Translations under genes and position numbers: made by a program
Notes under the pieces: model-generated
What the model saw: the letters and a program-made list of their open reading frames with translations, nothing else
Database searches by the model: none
Told to the model about the DNA's origin: nothing
Part shown: piece by piece, positions 34,104 through 45,525 of the stretch
Position numbering within the stretch: the first letter of the stretch is position 1
Layout of the letters: every line of letters starts with the position of its first letter
Assembly (NCBI GenBank): GCA_030068145.1
Contig: JAPJBO010000789.1
Location: 1-64,000, forward strand
Direction: 5' to 3'
Source of the DNA: Diplonema papillatum
Taxonomy: Eukaryota; Euglenozoa; Diplonemea; Diplonemida; Diplonemidae
Length of the DNA: 64,000 nucleotides

Positions 34104-34382
34104 ATTTTTTCCACCTGCCACCCGACTTTTCTGCACTCTCATTTGCTACTTTTCCGCACTGGTGACCTACTTTTCCGCACTGCTGACCTTTTGGGTTTCT
34201 AGTAAGTTGTTGACCATTTGTCAAGGCAATGCTGGGGTAAAGGTGGTCCTGAAGACGTTTTCAGCTTGAGAAGTGAGGGCCACAGCTCCAAAATGACAAG
34301 TAAAGGTAAGAAGGTGTGCTTTGCGTCACATGGTTCACTGTCTTCCTTTTATGTGTCATCTTGCACTTGTGCCCTTCATTTC

Positions 34383-34985
34383 TCCGGGGACTCAGGGCGG
34401 TGCCCGTTCTCATCCTTGGAATGCAGATGATGCCTTCGCACACAAAACTACGCCATTCTTCTCTTGGGCAGGGCCTTGAGCACGCGCTCCACGACCTGAC
34501 GAAAGCTAGGAAGTCTTCGTATCTTCCTGCCGCCGCCGCCGTAGGCCGCGCAGTCGAGAGGAAGAAGAGGGCCCGCAGCGTTACAAGGCGGCGATCCCCC
34601 GCGAGACGAGCTCACCCGCCGGCCAGAGCGCCCGCTGCAGCACCAACTCCGGTGCCGCCACTCACTGTAGCAGAGCCGCAACCTGCAGCGCGCCTCCGGA
34701 GCGACTTACGCCCGCCGTAGCAGTGCGAAGAGAAGTGAGGACCGGAAACTCCCCGGAGAGATGGTTCCTGCACTCTAACTCGTCTCTCACTCTCTCTCTC
34801 TCTCTTCCTTGGTACTTGCCCGGCTTATTGCAGATGCAAGGACATCTGCTGCCCCGCTTGAACATCTTTCTTCGATTTTGGCCTCCGCTCTACCTGGTGT
34901 CAGTGCAACTCGAGTGCAGAAAAGTCGGGTGGTGCGGTGGAAAACCTATCTCATTCACTCGAAAAGGTAGTTTTCTCGAGAATAA
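34383..34985 (+). repeat. Segmental duplicate shared with 51600-51910
   Basis: ACTCAGGGCGGT...GACGAAAGCTAGGAAGTCTT and TACTTGCCCGGCT...TCATTCACTCGAAAA match 51600-51910. Here a stretch of about 265 bp (34525-34800) is extra; its second half matches 4083-4215 and encodes a Pro/Arg-rich tail ending SDLRPP. Confidence 0.8.
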
Positions 34986-35046
34986 TTAGGTATTTCCCTT
35001 TCCTTATCCCTCAAAACCCAGCACCGATAACATCCACCCCACACAG

Positions 35047-35115
35047 CTGAACACCGACGCAGGCAACATGTCGCGTGCCTCGAACGACCCTTTCGGCAAC
35101 GAGCACGACGAATAG
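35047..35115 (+). CDS. Giant surface protein, terminal exon L
   Basis: Acceptor CCCACACAG ends 35046, then 22 codons in phase 0 ending in TAG (35113-35115): LNTDAGNMSRASNDPFG... The preceding intron end shares CCTTATCCCTCAAAACC with the exon I acceptor region. This exon gives the total coding length a multiple of three, which supports the model. The NDPFG tail may be an adaptor-binding motif, but that is a guess. Confidence 0.75.
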   Translation: MNTDAGNMSRASNDPFGNEHDE

Positions 35116-36085
35116 AAGATAAAACAAACAAGCGCTTGAACGAAGCAGGACCGACCCGCGCGGAAAACGGGGAGTTTTCCCCGGAATCTGTCGTTTTTAT
35201 TTTTCTCTCTTTTTCTTTCTCTTCGGAGAAATTGAAGAGAACGGCTCTTCTTCCTCGCCCATCACACACACCTTTCGTGCTTATCTGCGCCCCACCCGCA
35301 ATGAGAGGCAGTTTTTCTGCCTAGGCTAACATTTTCCTTCCCCCACCCAGCTTACGCAAAAGAAGAAAAGTAGCGGTCCACACCAAAAAAGGAAAGGTGG
35401 GAGGGGGGTTGTGCGTAGAACAAAGGTGACTCCCAACCCTTTGCAGCCGAAGGAGCGCCCCCGGCAAAAAAAAAAAAAGAGAAACCAAAAAAAGCCACCA
35501 ATCTGTACGCCCATACGGGATCGTCGGAAGCACAAAAAAAAAAAAAAACAGAGAAGTGCGGAGTCTGCGTTGAAATGCCTGGAATCGTCTTCTTTTCTCG
35601 TCTTGCTCCCTTTCCCTCGCTGGTACGCGTACGCAAGAGATGGGTAGGCGGGAAGTTTGCTGCCTGTCTGGAGTCCGACGAGGTTGCAATCCCCCCCCAC
35701 CCCCTTCGCCCACCGTCGAAAACAACAGCGTCGTTTTTTTTGTGTTTTTCGAAGGTTATGCTAACACCGCAGGGAATAGTTGAGGTGTGCTATCCAGCAC
35801 CGCAAACCCGGGTCTGCCACTCTCCCCTGCCCTTCCGTCTTGTGCAGCGAGAGCGGGAACCTGGAGTCCAACCCTCTGGACGCATCCATGCCTGGGTTTG
35901 AAAGCATGATCAAACCTTTCTTCTATCTGGCCAAAAAGCTGACCCAACTATTCTGCTTAGCGTGAGCACTGGAAAACAAAAAAAAAGAGGCAGAAAACAC
36001 AAAGGCAGAAAATTCAAACAGCAGCACGAACTATCCGGCTCTCAAAACTCAGCTCGTACATAGCATTCCTCCCCAACTTCTGCTA
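35116..36085 (+). other. 3' flank of the giant gene
   Basis: Begins with AAGATAAAACAAACAAGC, a possible polyadenylation region. Further on: A-runs, a CAATCTGTACGCCCATACGG repeat (35500; also at 50526) and a short open stretch after CTTGTGCAG at 35848 (ESGNLESNPLD...FCLA, stop near 35963) that could be an exon of an unknown gene. No promoter recognised. Confidence 0.4.
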
Positions 36086-36087
36086 CC

Positions 36088-36135
36088 GTGATCCCCCCCC
36101 CCCCCCCACCCCCCCCCCCCCCCCCCCCCCCCCCC

Positions 36136-36175
<40 letters not shown>

Positions 36176-36331
36176 TCGCTCTTTTTGGGAGCCGCACGTA
36201 GAGCCAAGTACATGCAACCCCCCCTTTCCCCCCGACTGAGCGAACTCGACGACAAACACAGATAGCTGACCTCCCCCCCACTCCCCCCCAAGCTACAACA
36301 ACTCCTCGTCACCCCCCCCCCCCCCCCCCCC

Positions 36332-36367
<36 letters not shown>
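36088..36367 (+). repeat. Poly-C tracts
   Basis: Two C homopolymer-rich blocks (about 36090-36172 and 36313-36367) broken by single T or A, around a 140-bp spacer. Smaller ones lie at 37855-37875 and 39190. Confidence 0.95.
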
Positions 36368-36370
<3 letters not shown>

Positions 36371-36474
36371 CCGCTTCTAACCTTTCCCGCAAGAAAATCT
36401 ACTGAAGGAGGACTTTCCCTCTTGTTTTTTTTTCTTGCGGCGTTGGTCTGGAGGGGGGAAGGCACGTGGGACCG

Positions 36475-36960
36475 GATCTGGACGACCCCCGGAAGCGCGG
36501 ATCTCGCAGGCTGCGCGGCAGGGCTACGCTCCACGTGTGGAACGTGTGGATTTCCACACACGTTAATTGTTTTGGGACTTTTCTCCCCCGCGTGTGCTTC
36601 CACGTGTGGATCCACAGGTACCACACGTGGATTTTGATTTATTTCCCCCCCCCCCACATGTGCTTGCCACAGGTTGGTCCACATGCACAGGGGAGTCTAG
36701 GCCCACAAGTCGCCAAGGCCGCATCGCTAGATAGCCAGGTCGCCAAGTCCAGCAGCGAGGCTATTTTCTTTTTTTTTTTTGCCCGCCGATAGGGTTTTTT
36801 TTTGATAATTCGTTTGTAAAGATTGCTCCGTTCTTCTCCCTGACTTGTTCCCGGATTAGGATGACACATACTACTACTACTACTGCCCGCCGATAGGGGT
36901 TTTTTTCCCCTCGAACCTTAAGCGCCCATGTGGACCACACGTGCACCACTTCATGTGGTC
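36475..36960 (+). repeat. CACGTG-palindrome repeat element, copy 1
   Basis: Contains CTCCACGTGTGGAACGTGTG, TTTCCACACACGTTAATT, CACGTGTGGATCCACAGGTA and CCACACGTGGA. The same order is found at 38195-38480. Flanked by CGAACCTTAAGCGCCCA, which is also at 7865 and 38435. Confidence 0.8.
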
Positions 36961-38194
36961 AGCAGCAAGATTAGCAGCTTTCTGGCTTCGCCTTTTACTC
37001 CAACCATACGGCGCGTTGCAAGTAGAGCAGAAGCAGTGGACGAGAGTGACAGGCACATGCATAGGAGTGAGGATTTTATTATCCCCCTCTTGTTTTTTTT
37101 TTTCTCTTGCATTTTAATTTCATCCGCCACTCGTTGGTTCGGTCCCCCGATTCTCGAGAGCGGCGCATCACACACCCCCTGAACAAATCTCCCCCAACTC
37201 CCCAACCCCCCTTGTTTTTCTTCTCTTTCTCTTTTTTTTTCTCTTCCTATCTTCAACCCCCTCCTCCTCTCCACCTACCCCCGCCCTCATTATTCTTCTC
37301 CTTCGCTTTTCCGACGCAAAAGGTGCCTGGACTGCGCCACTCATATTGGCCTTCGTTCCAGCGCACCAGAATCGATCTTTTCCCACCCCCCCCCGCGTTT
37401 TCTTTCTTCTCTCTCTTCTCTTCGTCCCCCGCAACGACCCCCACCGCCACCAAGCAACATTTCCCCAGCGCACTGCGAAGCCCAGTCTCGGAAGAAAATC
37501 ATGAGACAAAGAGGGTCTGCAGGTGCCCCAAAAACGTCGCGGCACCCGCTACTTTTTTGACTCCAGCTTTTGCTCCAGCTTCCGAGGCCTGGCTTCACCG
37601 CGTTCAATACCCCCACACACCCCCCAACAGTGTTGTCTGGCCTGCGGTCTGGTAAAGGGGGGGGGGGGGGGGTCGAATGATAACACCTCTGTGTTCTGAT
37701 GCGATTTGTCGAATTACCATAAAAAAACAAGGTTGTAGGTAGAACCGTAGCAGGTGGTAATGTTTTTAGACAACCAAGCCGCGTGTCAAATGACTGTTAT
37801 TATGCGACCCCTCCCCCCCCTTTTTAGCACGTGCTGGCCGAAAAAAGAATAAAAGCCCCCCCCCCCCCCCCCCCTCTTTTGGCAGTCGGCATAATTCCAC
37901 ACTTTTAGCGGTTCTTTTCTTATTCCTTTTCTCTGCGCGTGCTGAAGAAGAAGAAAAAAAAAAAAAAGAGAAAAGAAAATTAAGGAATAAACGAATTCCG
38001 TCGCCGGATGAAGCCGCGCTCGCACCCGCGTTGCACGCACCTATAGACCGGGTGCGCGGTGCTGAGCGCACTATCCTTTCCCGAGCACCTGTTCACCACC
38101 CCCCCCCTCCCAGCGAACTTCTCACTCTGAAATCAGTTGTTTCGGGTCGCAGATGCCGCTGGAAAAAGACGAGCGCTGTGGTAGCTTTTCCTCT
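36961..38194 (+). other. Low-complexity DNA without gene
   Basis: T/C-rich and A-rich tracts (37090, 37220-37260, 37945-37985), a G-run (37658-37672), and the segment shared with 32640-32720 at 37745-37830. No gene seen. Confidence 0.5.
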
Positions 38195-38500
38195 GCCTTC
38201 GGCGGGGTCCAGCCCCAGGGCTTACGCTCCACGTGTGGAACGTGTGGATTTCCACACGTTAATTCTTTTTGGATTTTGTTCCCCCACGTGTGGATCCACA
38301 GGTACCACATGTGGATTTTGATTTATTGGTCCACATGCAGGGGAGTCTAGGCCCACAAGTGGTCGCCGCAAGCCCAGTAGCTACCGCGATTTCTTTTTGC
38401 CGTCGCACATGAGGGGAAAGGTGTTTTTCCCCTCGAACCTTAAGCGCCCACATGTGGACCACACGTATTTTCTCTGAGACCGAAAACGGAGCGTAAGCCA
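38195..38500 (+). repeat. CACGTG-palindrome repeat element, copy 2
   Basis: Shorter version of 36475-36960, ending GACCACACGTATTTTCTCTG, an end also found at 7890-7935. Confidence 0.8.
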
Positions 38501-38592
38501 GTGTCAGAAGCTGGTGTAAAAGACGATGTGACCGAGTTGTGCCCCCAATAAAAAAATAAAAAAAAAAGCGGGTGTGACACCCGCTTTTTTTT

Positions 38593-38900
38593 GTATAAGC
38601 ACTTGCTTTGTAGGAAATGCTTGAGGAGACCGCCAGTTGCGAAATATCAAAGGTAAATGTGCATGGAGCGATGCTCATGTCATTGGCATGCCGATGACTC
38701 CCCACTATTGCAATATTTCGAGATCAAAGGAGGTAAATGTGTCTGTAGCCACACGAAACCCAGATAAATCTGGGTTTAGTAAGCTGGCGGGGGCGTAAGC
38801 GCTCAACCCAAAAAGACCCACTTTGTAGTTGTGTTGTTTTCTCCCCCTCTAGCCTCCTTCGAAATGAGCATAAGGCAGTCCCTCGAGTATTTTTGTGTTA
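38593..38900 (+). repeat. Repeat family B, long copy
   Basis: Starts GTATAAGCACTTGCTTTGTA and runs to CTCTAGCCTCCTTCGAAAT. It has an 80-bp insertion compared with 8062 (around 38645-38720). A hairpin of GGGTGTGACACCCGC lies just before it. Confidence 0.75.
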
Positions 38901-38984
38901 ACACTCTGTTGGTACCAAACAGGAGTAGTTGGCGGCGTACGACATGGAACTTCCCAAAAGCAGGTGAGTCCCGCTAGTGCGCAC

Positions 38985-39108
38985 AAACACACGTACTGCC
39001 ACGACCGCAGATACGATACGCATCAACATATGATACCTTAAAGGAACCTTTTCGACAGTGGTGACCCGGAAACTTTAATACCCCGGATCTCCACCTCTAA
39101 AGAAAAGA
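38985..39108 (+). repeat. Dispersed module, long copy
   Basis: ACACACGTACTGCC, CAGATACGATACGCA, ACCTTAAAGGAACC, GGTGACCCGGAAACTTTAA, CCCCGGATCTCC, CTCTAAAG. The upstream half matches 50848-50912. Confidence 0.8.
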
Positions 39109-39239
39109 ACGTTCACTCTGAAAGATAGCGCCGTACGAAGTTTCCACGCCAGCTCCAGCTCCGGCTTCCGAGGCTGGACTCCGCCGTGCAGCGCCCCCCC
39201 CCCCCTCTTCAAACCCAAGAAACATTTTCCCCCCACACA

Positions 39240-39500
39240 GGTAGGGGCCTTCTCCCCGTGACGGAAATTCGCCTGTGCTCTAGTAGCACGGGTGGTCCTG
39301 GCTGTGACGAGCTACGAACAGCCGCCTGACAAACCAGACTCACACCGCTGTCCTATCTGCAGACACTCAGGTTCCGTGCTGATGATGGTCCGCCTTATGT
39401 GTCCGTCTGGCTTAAAGGACCGAAACACGGCGCAGACGGGACCAGTGCGGTGTTGAGCACATACCCATTCCAAGCACGTTCTTGCAATCCCCCCACACAG
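39240..39500 (+). repeat. Repeat family C, copy 1
   Basis: CGCCTGTGCTCTAGTAGCAC...CAGCCGCCTGACAAACCAGA and ACCAGTGCGGTGTTGAGCAC match 58540-58740 and 59095-59160. Flanked on both sides by CCCCCACACAGGTA. Confidence 0.75.
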
Positions 39501-39827
39501 GTACAAAACAGTCCTCTTTGAGGTCCACCCCAGGCCCTGCCACTTGCCTCACAGGCACATCGACACTGCTCTCCTTTCCCCCCTCCCCAAAAAACCAATC
39601 CGTAAGAGCATTAGGTTAAACACCAGATTAAGGTGGGTGGGGCGGGAGGGTGTGGACCCTTTTGCAAAAAAAAAAAAAAAAAAGAGGCCCCTTTGCGAAG
39701 AATGGCGGTAGTTCAACAACAGAGTTTAACGTTTCAAGCAAATATAACCTTTCTTAACGCAAGGCCGTTTTTTTTTTTTTTTTGTAAAAGCACCTGCTTT
39801 GTGATTGTTGCTGCATAGCAAGTTCAA

Positions 39828-39862
<35 letters not shown>

Positions 39863-40674
39863 GACGGCAAAGACGAAGTGAATCCCCTTGCTTTCTCTGT
39901 GATCTACTGCGGTTTCTATGCAAAATTGCGACGAAAGCAAAAAACAAATTTTCTTTGTTTTTTGTCTCACTCTGACAAAGGGAGTCCTCCATCATTGTGA
40001 TGGTCAACACCCCCCCTGTCCCCTCCTCCCTTTCCCCCACTAGGATTCTTACTGCTAGCCCACCTTCTGCCGCACGAAGGCACAGCCGCTCTCCGGTCCC
40101 GCGGAATGCTTCAACAAGAACAAAACTACGCACTTCTTCACTCAGCCGGAAGAGTCCGAAGAGAACAGGGATTATCCTGTGTGGTTAAAAAAAATATTTC
40201 TTCACCAAAAAGTATATATATATTTTCACAACAGGCCGGTTAAAAAAGGTTTTTTAACCACGGGAGTTTCTGGTGAAAACTTTTTGTGCTTGCAAGGCCA
40301 GTGTCACAGAGGCTAGAGGACCCGCAAGACCCACACGTGGGGTCTACAACAAAGTGGCGAAGCAGCAACACGCCACGAAGGTCGCATACCAGGTTTACAG
40401 GTCATCAAAAAAACCTCGCTAACGTGGAAAAAAAATCTTTCCGGCCATTCTACAGACGTTTTAGCCACGATTTTCCCGAAATTCGGGGATTAGAATAATC
40501 CCTGCTTCAAGAAAAAGAAAAAAAAAGAAAAAAAGAAAAAGACTGGCGCTATACCACTACTCGCCCGATGTCGACGGGGATGTTTGGCAGCCGCTGAACT
40601 TAACAGTTGAGCCGTGTGGTTTCGTGTACTCAAAAGATCTCGTGCCTTGCCGCACTTAGTGCTTAGCACACGAA
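39501..40674 (+). other. Gene-poor stretch
   Basis: Holds A- and T-runs, a family B fragment with (CTA)n tail (39783-39862), an AAAGTATATATATATTTT tract (40208) and TTCGGGGATTAGAATAATCC (40480; also near 24770 inverted). No gene seen. Confidence 0.45.
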
Positions 40675-40757
40675 CGCGTTAAAAAAGCGCTTACGACAAT
40701 GGTCACCCGGAAACTATAAAACCCCCGAGATCCCCTAGTGAACTTGCACTCTAGAAA
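40675..40757 (+). repeat. Dispersed module
   Basis: CGCTTACGACAATGGTCACC, CGGAAACTATAAAACC, CCTAGTGAACTTGCACTCTA. A variant of GTGTACTCAAAAGATCTC precedes it, as at 25630. Confidence 0.8.
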
Positions 40758-40794
40758 AAAAGAAAAAAAAATCGACTCTTTTTTTTTTTCGAGA

Positions 40795-41010
40795 CAGTGC
40801 AACGCGTTCCAAAAAATGTAAGCCTGAGCAATGAGCGAACCAACACCAAACTGAAGATCATGTCACTGTCACAGTTTACTTGTTCGTGCTTCACATGGAG
40901 ATCCCTAACTCAAGACATACCAGGCGAAAAAGAGGAAGAACAACCTGAAGAGAGGGCCCAAACTCGGCCTGCTCAAAAAAAAAAAAAAAGTGTGGATGAC
41001 AGTTTTTGAA
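40795..41010 (+). repeat. Duplicated 215-bp segment, copy 1
   Basis: Shares AGCGAACCAACACCAAACTG and CTTCACATGGAGATCCCTA with 42425-42690. In both a short frame reads VPKNVSL(S/H)NERTNTKLK, a possible relic of a coding segment. Confidence 0.8.
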
Positions 41011-42424
41011 AGGATAGCGAAAGGCATATTTTTTGAAACAAACGAAGCATACATGCGGTTCTCGCCAAGTTCTTTTTTTTGAACGAGCGGAGGGGGGAGC
41101 GAGAGAGTGGCTCATTGCCTTGTGCAGCACCAATCCAAACAACTTCCCCCGCTCCCCGCTGTCCCTCCCTGAGGACTCATCCCCTCCCTCTTCCCCTCGC
41201 CCTTAACTGGTGTACCTAATGCTCCGCACATGAGAGAGCGCAGCGCTTGAGCGCTTAAGGCTCGCGCAGTCTTGGCTGGCCGTTGAAAATGCCCCATGCG
41301 CGGCAGTGCACATCCCATACACACACGCTACCGGCGGAGACCTGTTGTCGGTACGAACAGCACCCGATAGACAAGGAGGCACATGCACATTGCGTTGCTC
41401 AGGGTAGTAGAAGGCCTGACAATCACACTAATGCAACAAATTGTGACCCCTCCGAACAGCCTCCCTGGCCCTGGCCCACGCCTGATGCCGCAACCCCTTA
41501 ACCCGGGCGGCGGCGCTTTGGCATCCAGCCAGGAACCTCAAGGGGAGCAGCGCGAGAGGCATCATCCACGCTTCAAAGGCCCACACACCAATGCAACAAA
41601 TTTACACCTGTTGTCGGTACGAACAGCATATCTCGCCCTCGGCGAGATATGCACGCTACGCAAGAAGCCCCGGTGCAAGGAGTGCGCGATGAAGCGCCCA
41701 CCAGCCGCCCCAGTAGCGGAATAGCGACGAACCAGAAGGGGAATTCCAGCACACAGACACAAACACACACACACGACAGACACACACGACATCGCGGTCG
41801 ATCGCACACACTGTGACACAGTCAGAAAAGAAAGAAGGAAAAAGAAAAAACGAAAGAGAAAGAGCGCAGCGGGAAAAGAAGCGAAACACGTCTTCCATCT
41901 GAGTACCCGGATGAAGAGAGAACTACACACATACACCGAACACCGCGATATGGGAACCCCGCACGGGAAGGTAGGAGGGGGAACGAGGAAGTATATGTTT
42001 CGGCAGCTAGAGCCCCTGTATCCAAAGTCGCCTGCCGGGTGATCAAAAGGGAGTTTCGTCCGAACTTTTTGTTCTGCAAAAGGGGGGTGGGGGGGGGAGG
42101 TGTCAGGTGCCCTTCATCCACCACCCCCCGTTTTTTTTTTTTTTTTTTTTCCCCCCTTCTTTTTTCTCGTTGTTACGGTATGGCCCCACCCCCCGTCATC
42201 TACACGCTAGCCTGCCTGCTCCCAACATTACCTTTCTGCAACAGACAGATTTTTTTTTTTTTTTAGCCACACGCAATGTGTGAGGAAACTGAACCGCCCA
42301 AGTAGGACCTTCTGATCATGATTATTTGCCAAAGTTTCCACCTGAAACCACGTCCAGGATTTGGGCTCAGGGTAGTGCGGTCAACGAAAAACATTATGTG
42401 GTTCGAACGAGCTGATGCGGTCGC
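41011..42424 (+). other. Stretch with faint retroelement relics
   Basis: Two ACCTGTTGTCGGTACGAACA repeats (41340, 41607). At about 41650-41725 a short + frame reads CTLRKKPRCKECAMK, close to the Cys repeat of the retroelement ORF at 25682. T- and G-runs at 42080-42260. No intact gene. Confidence 0.4.
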
Positions 42425-42690
42425 CATTGCAATGTGTTCCAAAAATGTAAGCCTGCACAATGAGCGAACCAACACCAAACTGAAGATCATGTCACTGCCA
42501 CAGTTTACATGTCCGTGCTTCACATGGAGATCCCTATCTCAGACATACCAGGTGAAAAAGAAGAAGAACAACCTGAAGAGAGCGCCCAAACTCGGCCTGC
42601 TTAAAAAAAAAGAAAAAAAGAAACACAAAAACAGAGGTCTCTGTGTGGATGCGTCAACGCAACAGTTTTTGAAAGGATAGCGAAAGAGCG
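42425..42690 (+). repeat. Duplicated 215-bp segment, copy 2
   Basis: See 40795-41010. Both copies end near TTTTTGAAAGGATAGCGAAAG. Confidence 0.8.
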
Positions 42691-42769
42691 AAGGCATATG
42701 TGTGTGTGTCGTAGACCTGTTTTCACGTGGTGCCTTCCTGTGCGAGAGGCGTCCACGAGTCCTTCAGTT

Positions 42770-42930
42770 TCAAGTAGCCGCTGAAGCTCCCGCAGGTTGC
42801 GAGTAGGGGTCCGTATTCAACTGAGGGTGATGCCTTGAACAGCACCTCGCGATCCCTTCATTGTCTGCTTCGCACTCGCCGCAGCGCCCCAGTCTGTGGG
42901 CCGAGCAGTATTGCATCCGCGGCCTTAAGC
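42770..42930 (-). pseudogene. Relic of retroelement Cys/His repeat
   Basis: Minus strand reads RMQYCSAHRLGRCGECEADN then IARCCSRHH, ending at a TGA (42770-42772). It fits C-x2-H-x4-C-x2-C-xn-CC-x2-HH, the repeat in the ORF at 25682. It is a fragment only. Confidence 0.6.
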
Positions 42931-42978
42931 CGTCCCCTTCATGGTGGTGTTGTCAACACGTCTCTGCTGGTAAGCTGT

Positions 42979-42980
42979 GT

Positions 42981-43060
<80 letters not shown>
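42979..43060 (+). repeat. (GT)n microsatellite
   Basis: About 40 GT units followed by TTTTTCTTATATATATTTTT. The following 400 bp are C/T-rich without a gene. Confidence 0.95.
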
Positions 43061-43063
<3 letters not shown>

Positions 43064-43469
43064 TCTTATATATATTTTTAATATAATCTTATTTGTCGTT
43101 GCTCAGCAATCACCCCCCCCCCCCCCCAGCCCCGTTTTTAGCCCTTCCCCAAGACTTCCCTCCCCTTCCTCCTCTCTCCATGCCTCTCCCTCTTTTTCCT
43201 TTTTCTTTTTACGAGTAAATAAAATAAGAAAAAAAAAAAGGATCGAGAAACGAAGAAGTTGGGTGTGGGAGGAAGAAGGAGAGCCGCCTGCCGGGTCTTT
43301 TTTTTTCTTTTCCACACACACTCCGCGTTTTCGTTTTCTGGGTCTTATTCCGTCCTTCTTTCGCCCGTTTTTCAGGTGGCAGCGTGCTCGCAGCATGAGG
43401 TGATTTCGGAATGTGAGACGTCCGATCAAGGAGATACAGAGAGACAAAGAAAGAAATACTCGAGGGACT

Positions 43470-43620
43470 GCCTTTTGCTCATTTCGAAGGAGGCTAGGGG
43501 GGGGGGGGGGGGAGAAATTTTTTTTGAACGCTTACGCCCGCCACTAAACCCAGATTTACCTGTGTTTCGTGTGGGCTACAGCACATTTACCTCCTTTGAT
43601 CTATCGCAACTGGGAGAAGG
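43470..43620 (-). repeat. Repeat family B, inverted copy
   Basis: Reverse complement of the 8100-8260 type: AAGGAGGCTAGGGGGGGGGG, ACTAAACCCAGATTTACCTG and TTTACCTCCTTTGATCTATC. Confidence 0.8.
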
Positions 43621-43825
43621 CACCCGGAGAAATTGTACGATGCTACTTGGAAGGAGACAGCGGAGTGGAAGGGGAGAGAGCAGGAGGAGCGCAAGCAGCC
43701 AGCGATCTCGACGACGGCGAGGCGATTAGGGAGCGCGGCGGAGAAAATGCGAAAAGCACGGCGTCTGCCGCTGCACCACGTGGCGAACAAGTTTTCGGAT
43801 TTTTGGGGCCGCGTGGCGCGGCACA

Positions 43826-43900
43826 GGTGTCATTGCTTGCTGTTTCCGACCTACGGGTCATGGGTTCGGATCCCGTCGGGCACGTTTTTCGAACTCGTCT
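43826..43900 (+). other. tRNA-like remnant (B box, T arm, variable-arm hairpin)
   Basis: GACCTACGGGTC can form a 4-bp hairpin like a long variable arm. It is followed by ATGGGTTCGGATCCCGT, which forms a T arm with a good B box, then CGGGCAC. A matching 5' acceptor strand (GTGCCCG) is not found and no anticodon stem pairs. A tRNA-derived relic is more likely than a working tRNA. Confidence 0.3.
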
Positions 43901-44415
43901 CCTAATCCGTTTTCTCACTACTGGGGGGGGGGTCAAATACAATAGGCACGGTTGGCAGATAATCACGATTATTACCTATTATTAGATTTCCGAAATCCGC
44001 CCCAAATTATTAGATTTTATTACAAAAGGAGGCGTCTTCCCCTGGGACACGAAGCAGGAAGCCTAAACCAATCGAGGCTGCTGCAATTCCGAACAGCGCG
44101 TGGCCACCACGAGCGGCCGGAAGGAGCTTCAGCCGTAACGCAAAGTAGCTCAAAACCTGGGCTATACTCCGCGTCAGGCGTTACCCATCATTGAATTCTC
44201 CACACACACGCCCACAACCACACGCAAAGAAAAGCCAAAAAAAAAAAAAAAAAAAGGACGTGCCCCTCCTGCCGCAGTCAGTACTAAACGACTCATCTAT
44301 TCGAACCGATGCAACACTACCCACGGCGCCACCCGAGAACACCACGGTATTCCCGCCACTACTCGGAAACCCGCCCCTCCGACAAGCGACGCATCCACGC
44401 ACAGCCGCTCGAGCG

Positions 44416-45525
44416 ATGGGGAGCAAGGTGAGAATCGTGAGCTGTAACGCCTGCGGGAAGAAAGACTTAGCAACGTACTTCGACCTACAACCCGAAGCCC
44501 ACATACTAGCAACGTGTGAAATCGGACGGCAGAAGCAAGTCTTCGACGACATGGCGCAGCACAAGGGTTGGAACGTCGTAGTTGTAGCAGCAGACGAAAC
44601 TGGAATTGCGCGGAGTGCGGTCTCGACTCGGGGAGACGTCCTGCACATTCTACGAACAGGATCGCACCGCACGGCCTGCTATGCGGACATCAAGCTGGGT
44701 GACCGAGTGCTTAGGGTGATCAGCGTTTACGTGCCCACCATGTTGCGGCGAACAGAAGCGGAGTCCTTAGCAGGGTGGATATGCAATACGATGCGAAGGG
44801 CAACAGACGAGTACGTTGTCGTCGGAGATTTCAACTGCAACACCGTACCTGCTTGCGAAGCGATTGTGCGCGCGTGCGCCAGCCGTGAATTGGTAGGGCA
44901 GAGAGGAACCTTCCGAAGGAGAAACTGCGAGACGTCGATTGACAGAGCCTTCGTGCCGCGCGGGTCGAACGTTTCACTCGAAGCCGTAAGGTTTACTGGA
45001 GGAAGCGACCATGCGTCGATATGCCTACAGTACGACCACTGCATCAAGAGAGTCATACCTCCAATGACTTACCCAATCGGGCGGCGTCCAGAGGCAGCCT
45101 CTTTTGACGACCTCATTCGAGGCATGGCAGGTTCCAACATGCACCACCCCCCTAAAAGGCGTACCACCAAGGTAGCTAGGCTGCAGCTCGCTATGAACAA
45201 ACGACTACTACAGCGAAGTTCGACATCAAACCAGGAAGTCAGACGCCAGCTCAATGTGGAAGTCGCATCGATACGACGGAAGATCATCTTAATCACCAGA
45301 GGAGAGACGAGCAACCAAGTGGCACCCAAACGCAATCCGTACGAGCCGCCTATCATCCCTAACGTACCGGCTGTTATGGAGTACTACCGAGAGCGCTACA
45401 ACGCCGTCTTGTACAAAGCCGCCAACAACGAACCCACCTTACACCATGCACCGGAGGAAGCCCTTAGCGACGATGTACACGGAAGAAAAGACGGCGTCCA
45501 TCGACATTTTAAGCGCGGACGTTAA
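44416..45525 (+). CDS. Retrotransposon endonuclease (first frame)
   Basis: I choose ATG 44416 because the endonuclease strand VRIVSCNACGKKDL follows at once; the frame is open from 44191. Motifs: HILATCE for the catalytic Glu strand, GDFNCNTVPACE for the GDFN motif and GGSDHASICL for the SDH motif. These are the core of the exonuclease/endonuclease/phosphatase fold that nicks target DNA. The product would continue into the RT only through a frame change near 45450. The last 20 codons (HGRKDGVHRHFKRGR) look like out-of-frame reading of the downstream ORF. Confidence 0.85.
   Translation: MGSKVRIVSCNACGKKDLATYFDLQPEAHILATCEIGRQKQVFDDMAQHKGWNVVVVAADETGIARSAVSTRGDVLHILRTGSHRTACYADIKLGDRVLRVISVYVPTMLRRTEAESLAGWICNTMRRATDEYVVVGDFNCNTVPACEAIVRACASRELVGQRGTFRRRNCETSIDRAFVPRGSNVSLEAVRFTGGSDHASICLQYDHCIKRVIPPMTYPIGRRPEAASFDDLIRGMAGSNMHHPPKRRTTKVARLQLAMNKRLLQRSSTSNQEVRRQLNVEVASIRRKIILITRGETSNQVAPKRNPYEPPIIPNVPAVMEYYRERYNAVLYKAANNEPTLHHAPEEALSDDVHGRKDGVHRHFKRGR

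Noticed and set aside
36042-36684. Gly-rich minus-strand proteins
   Set aside because: Translations of poly-C tracts.
43826-43900. Functional tRNA gene
   Set aside because: A good T arm and B box, but no matching acceptor strand or anticodon arm.
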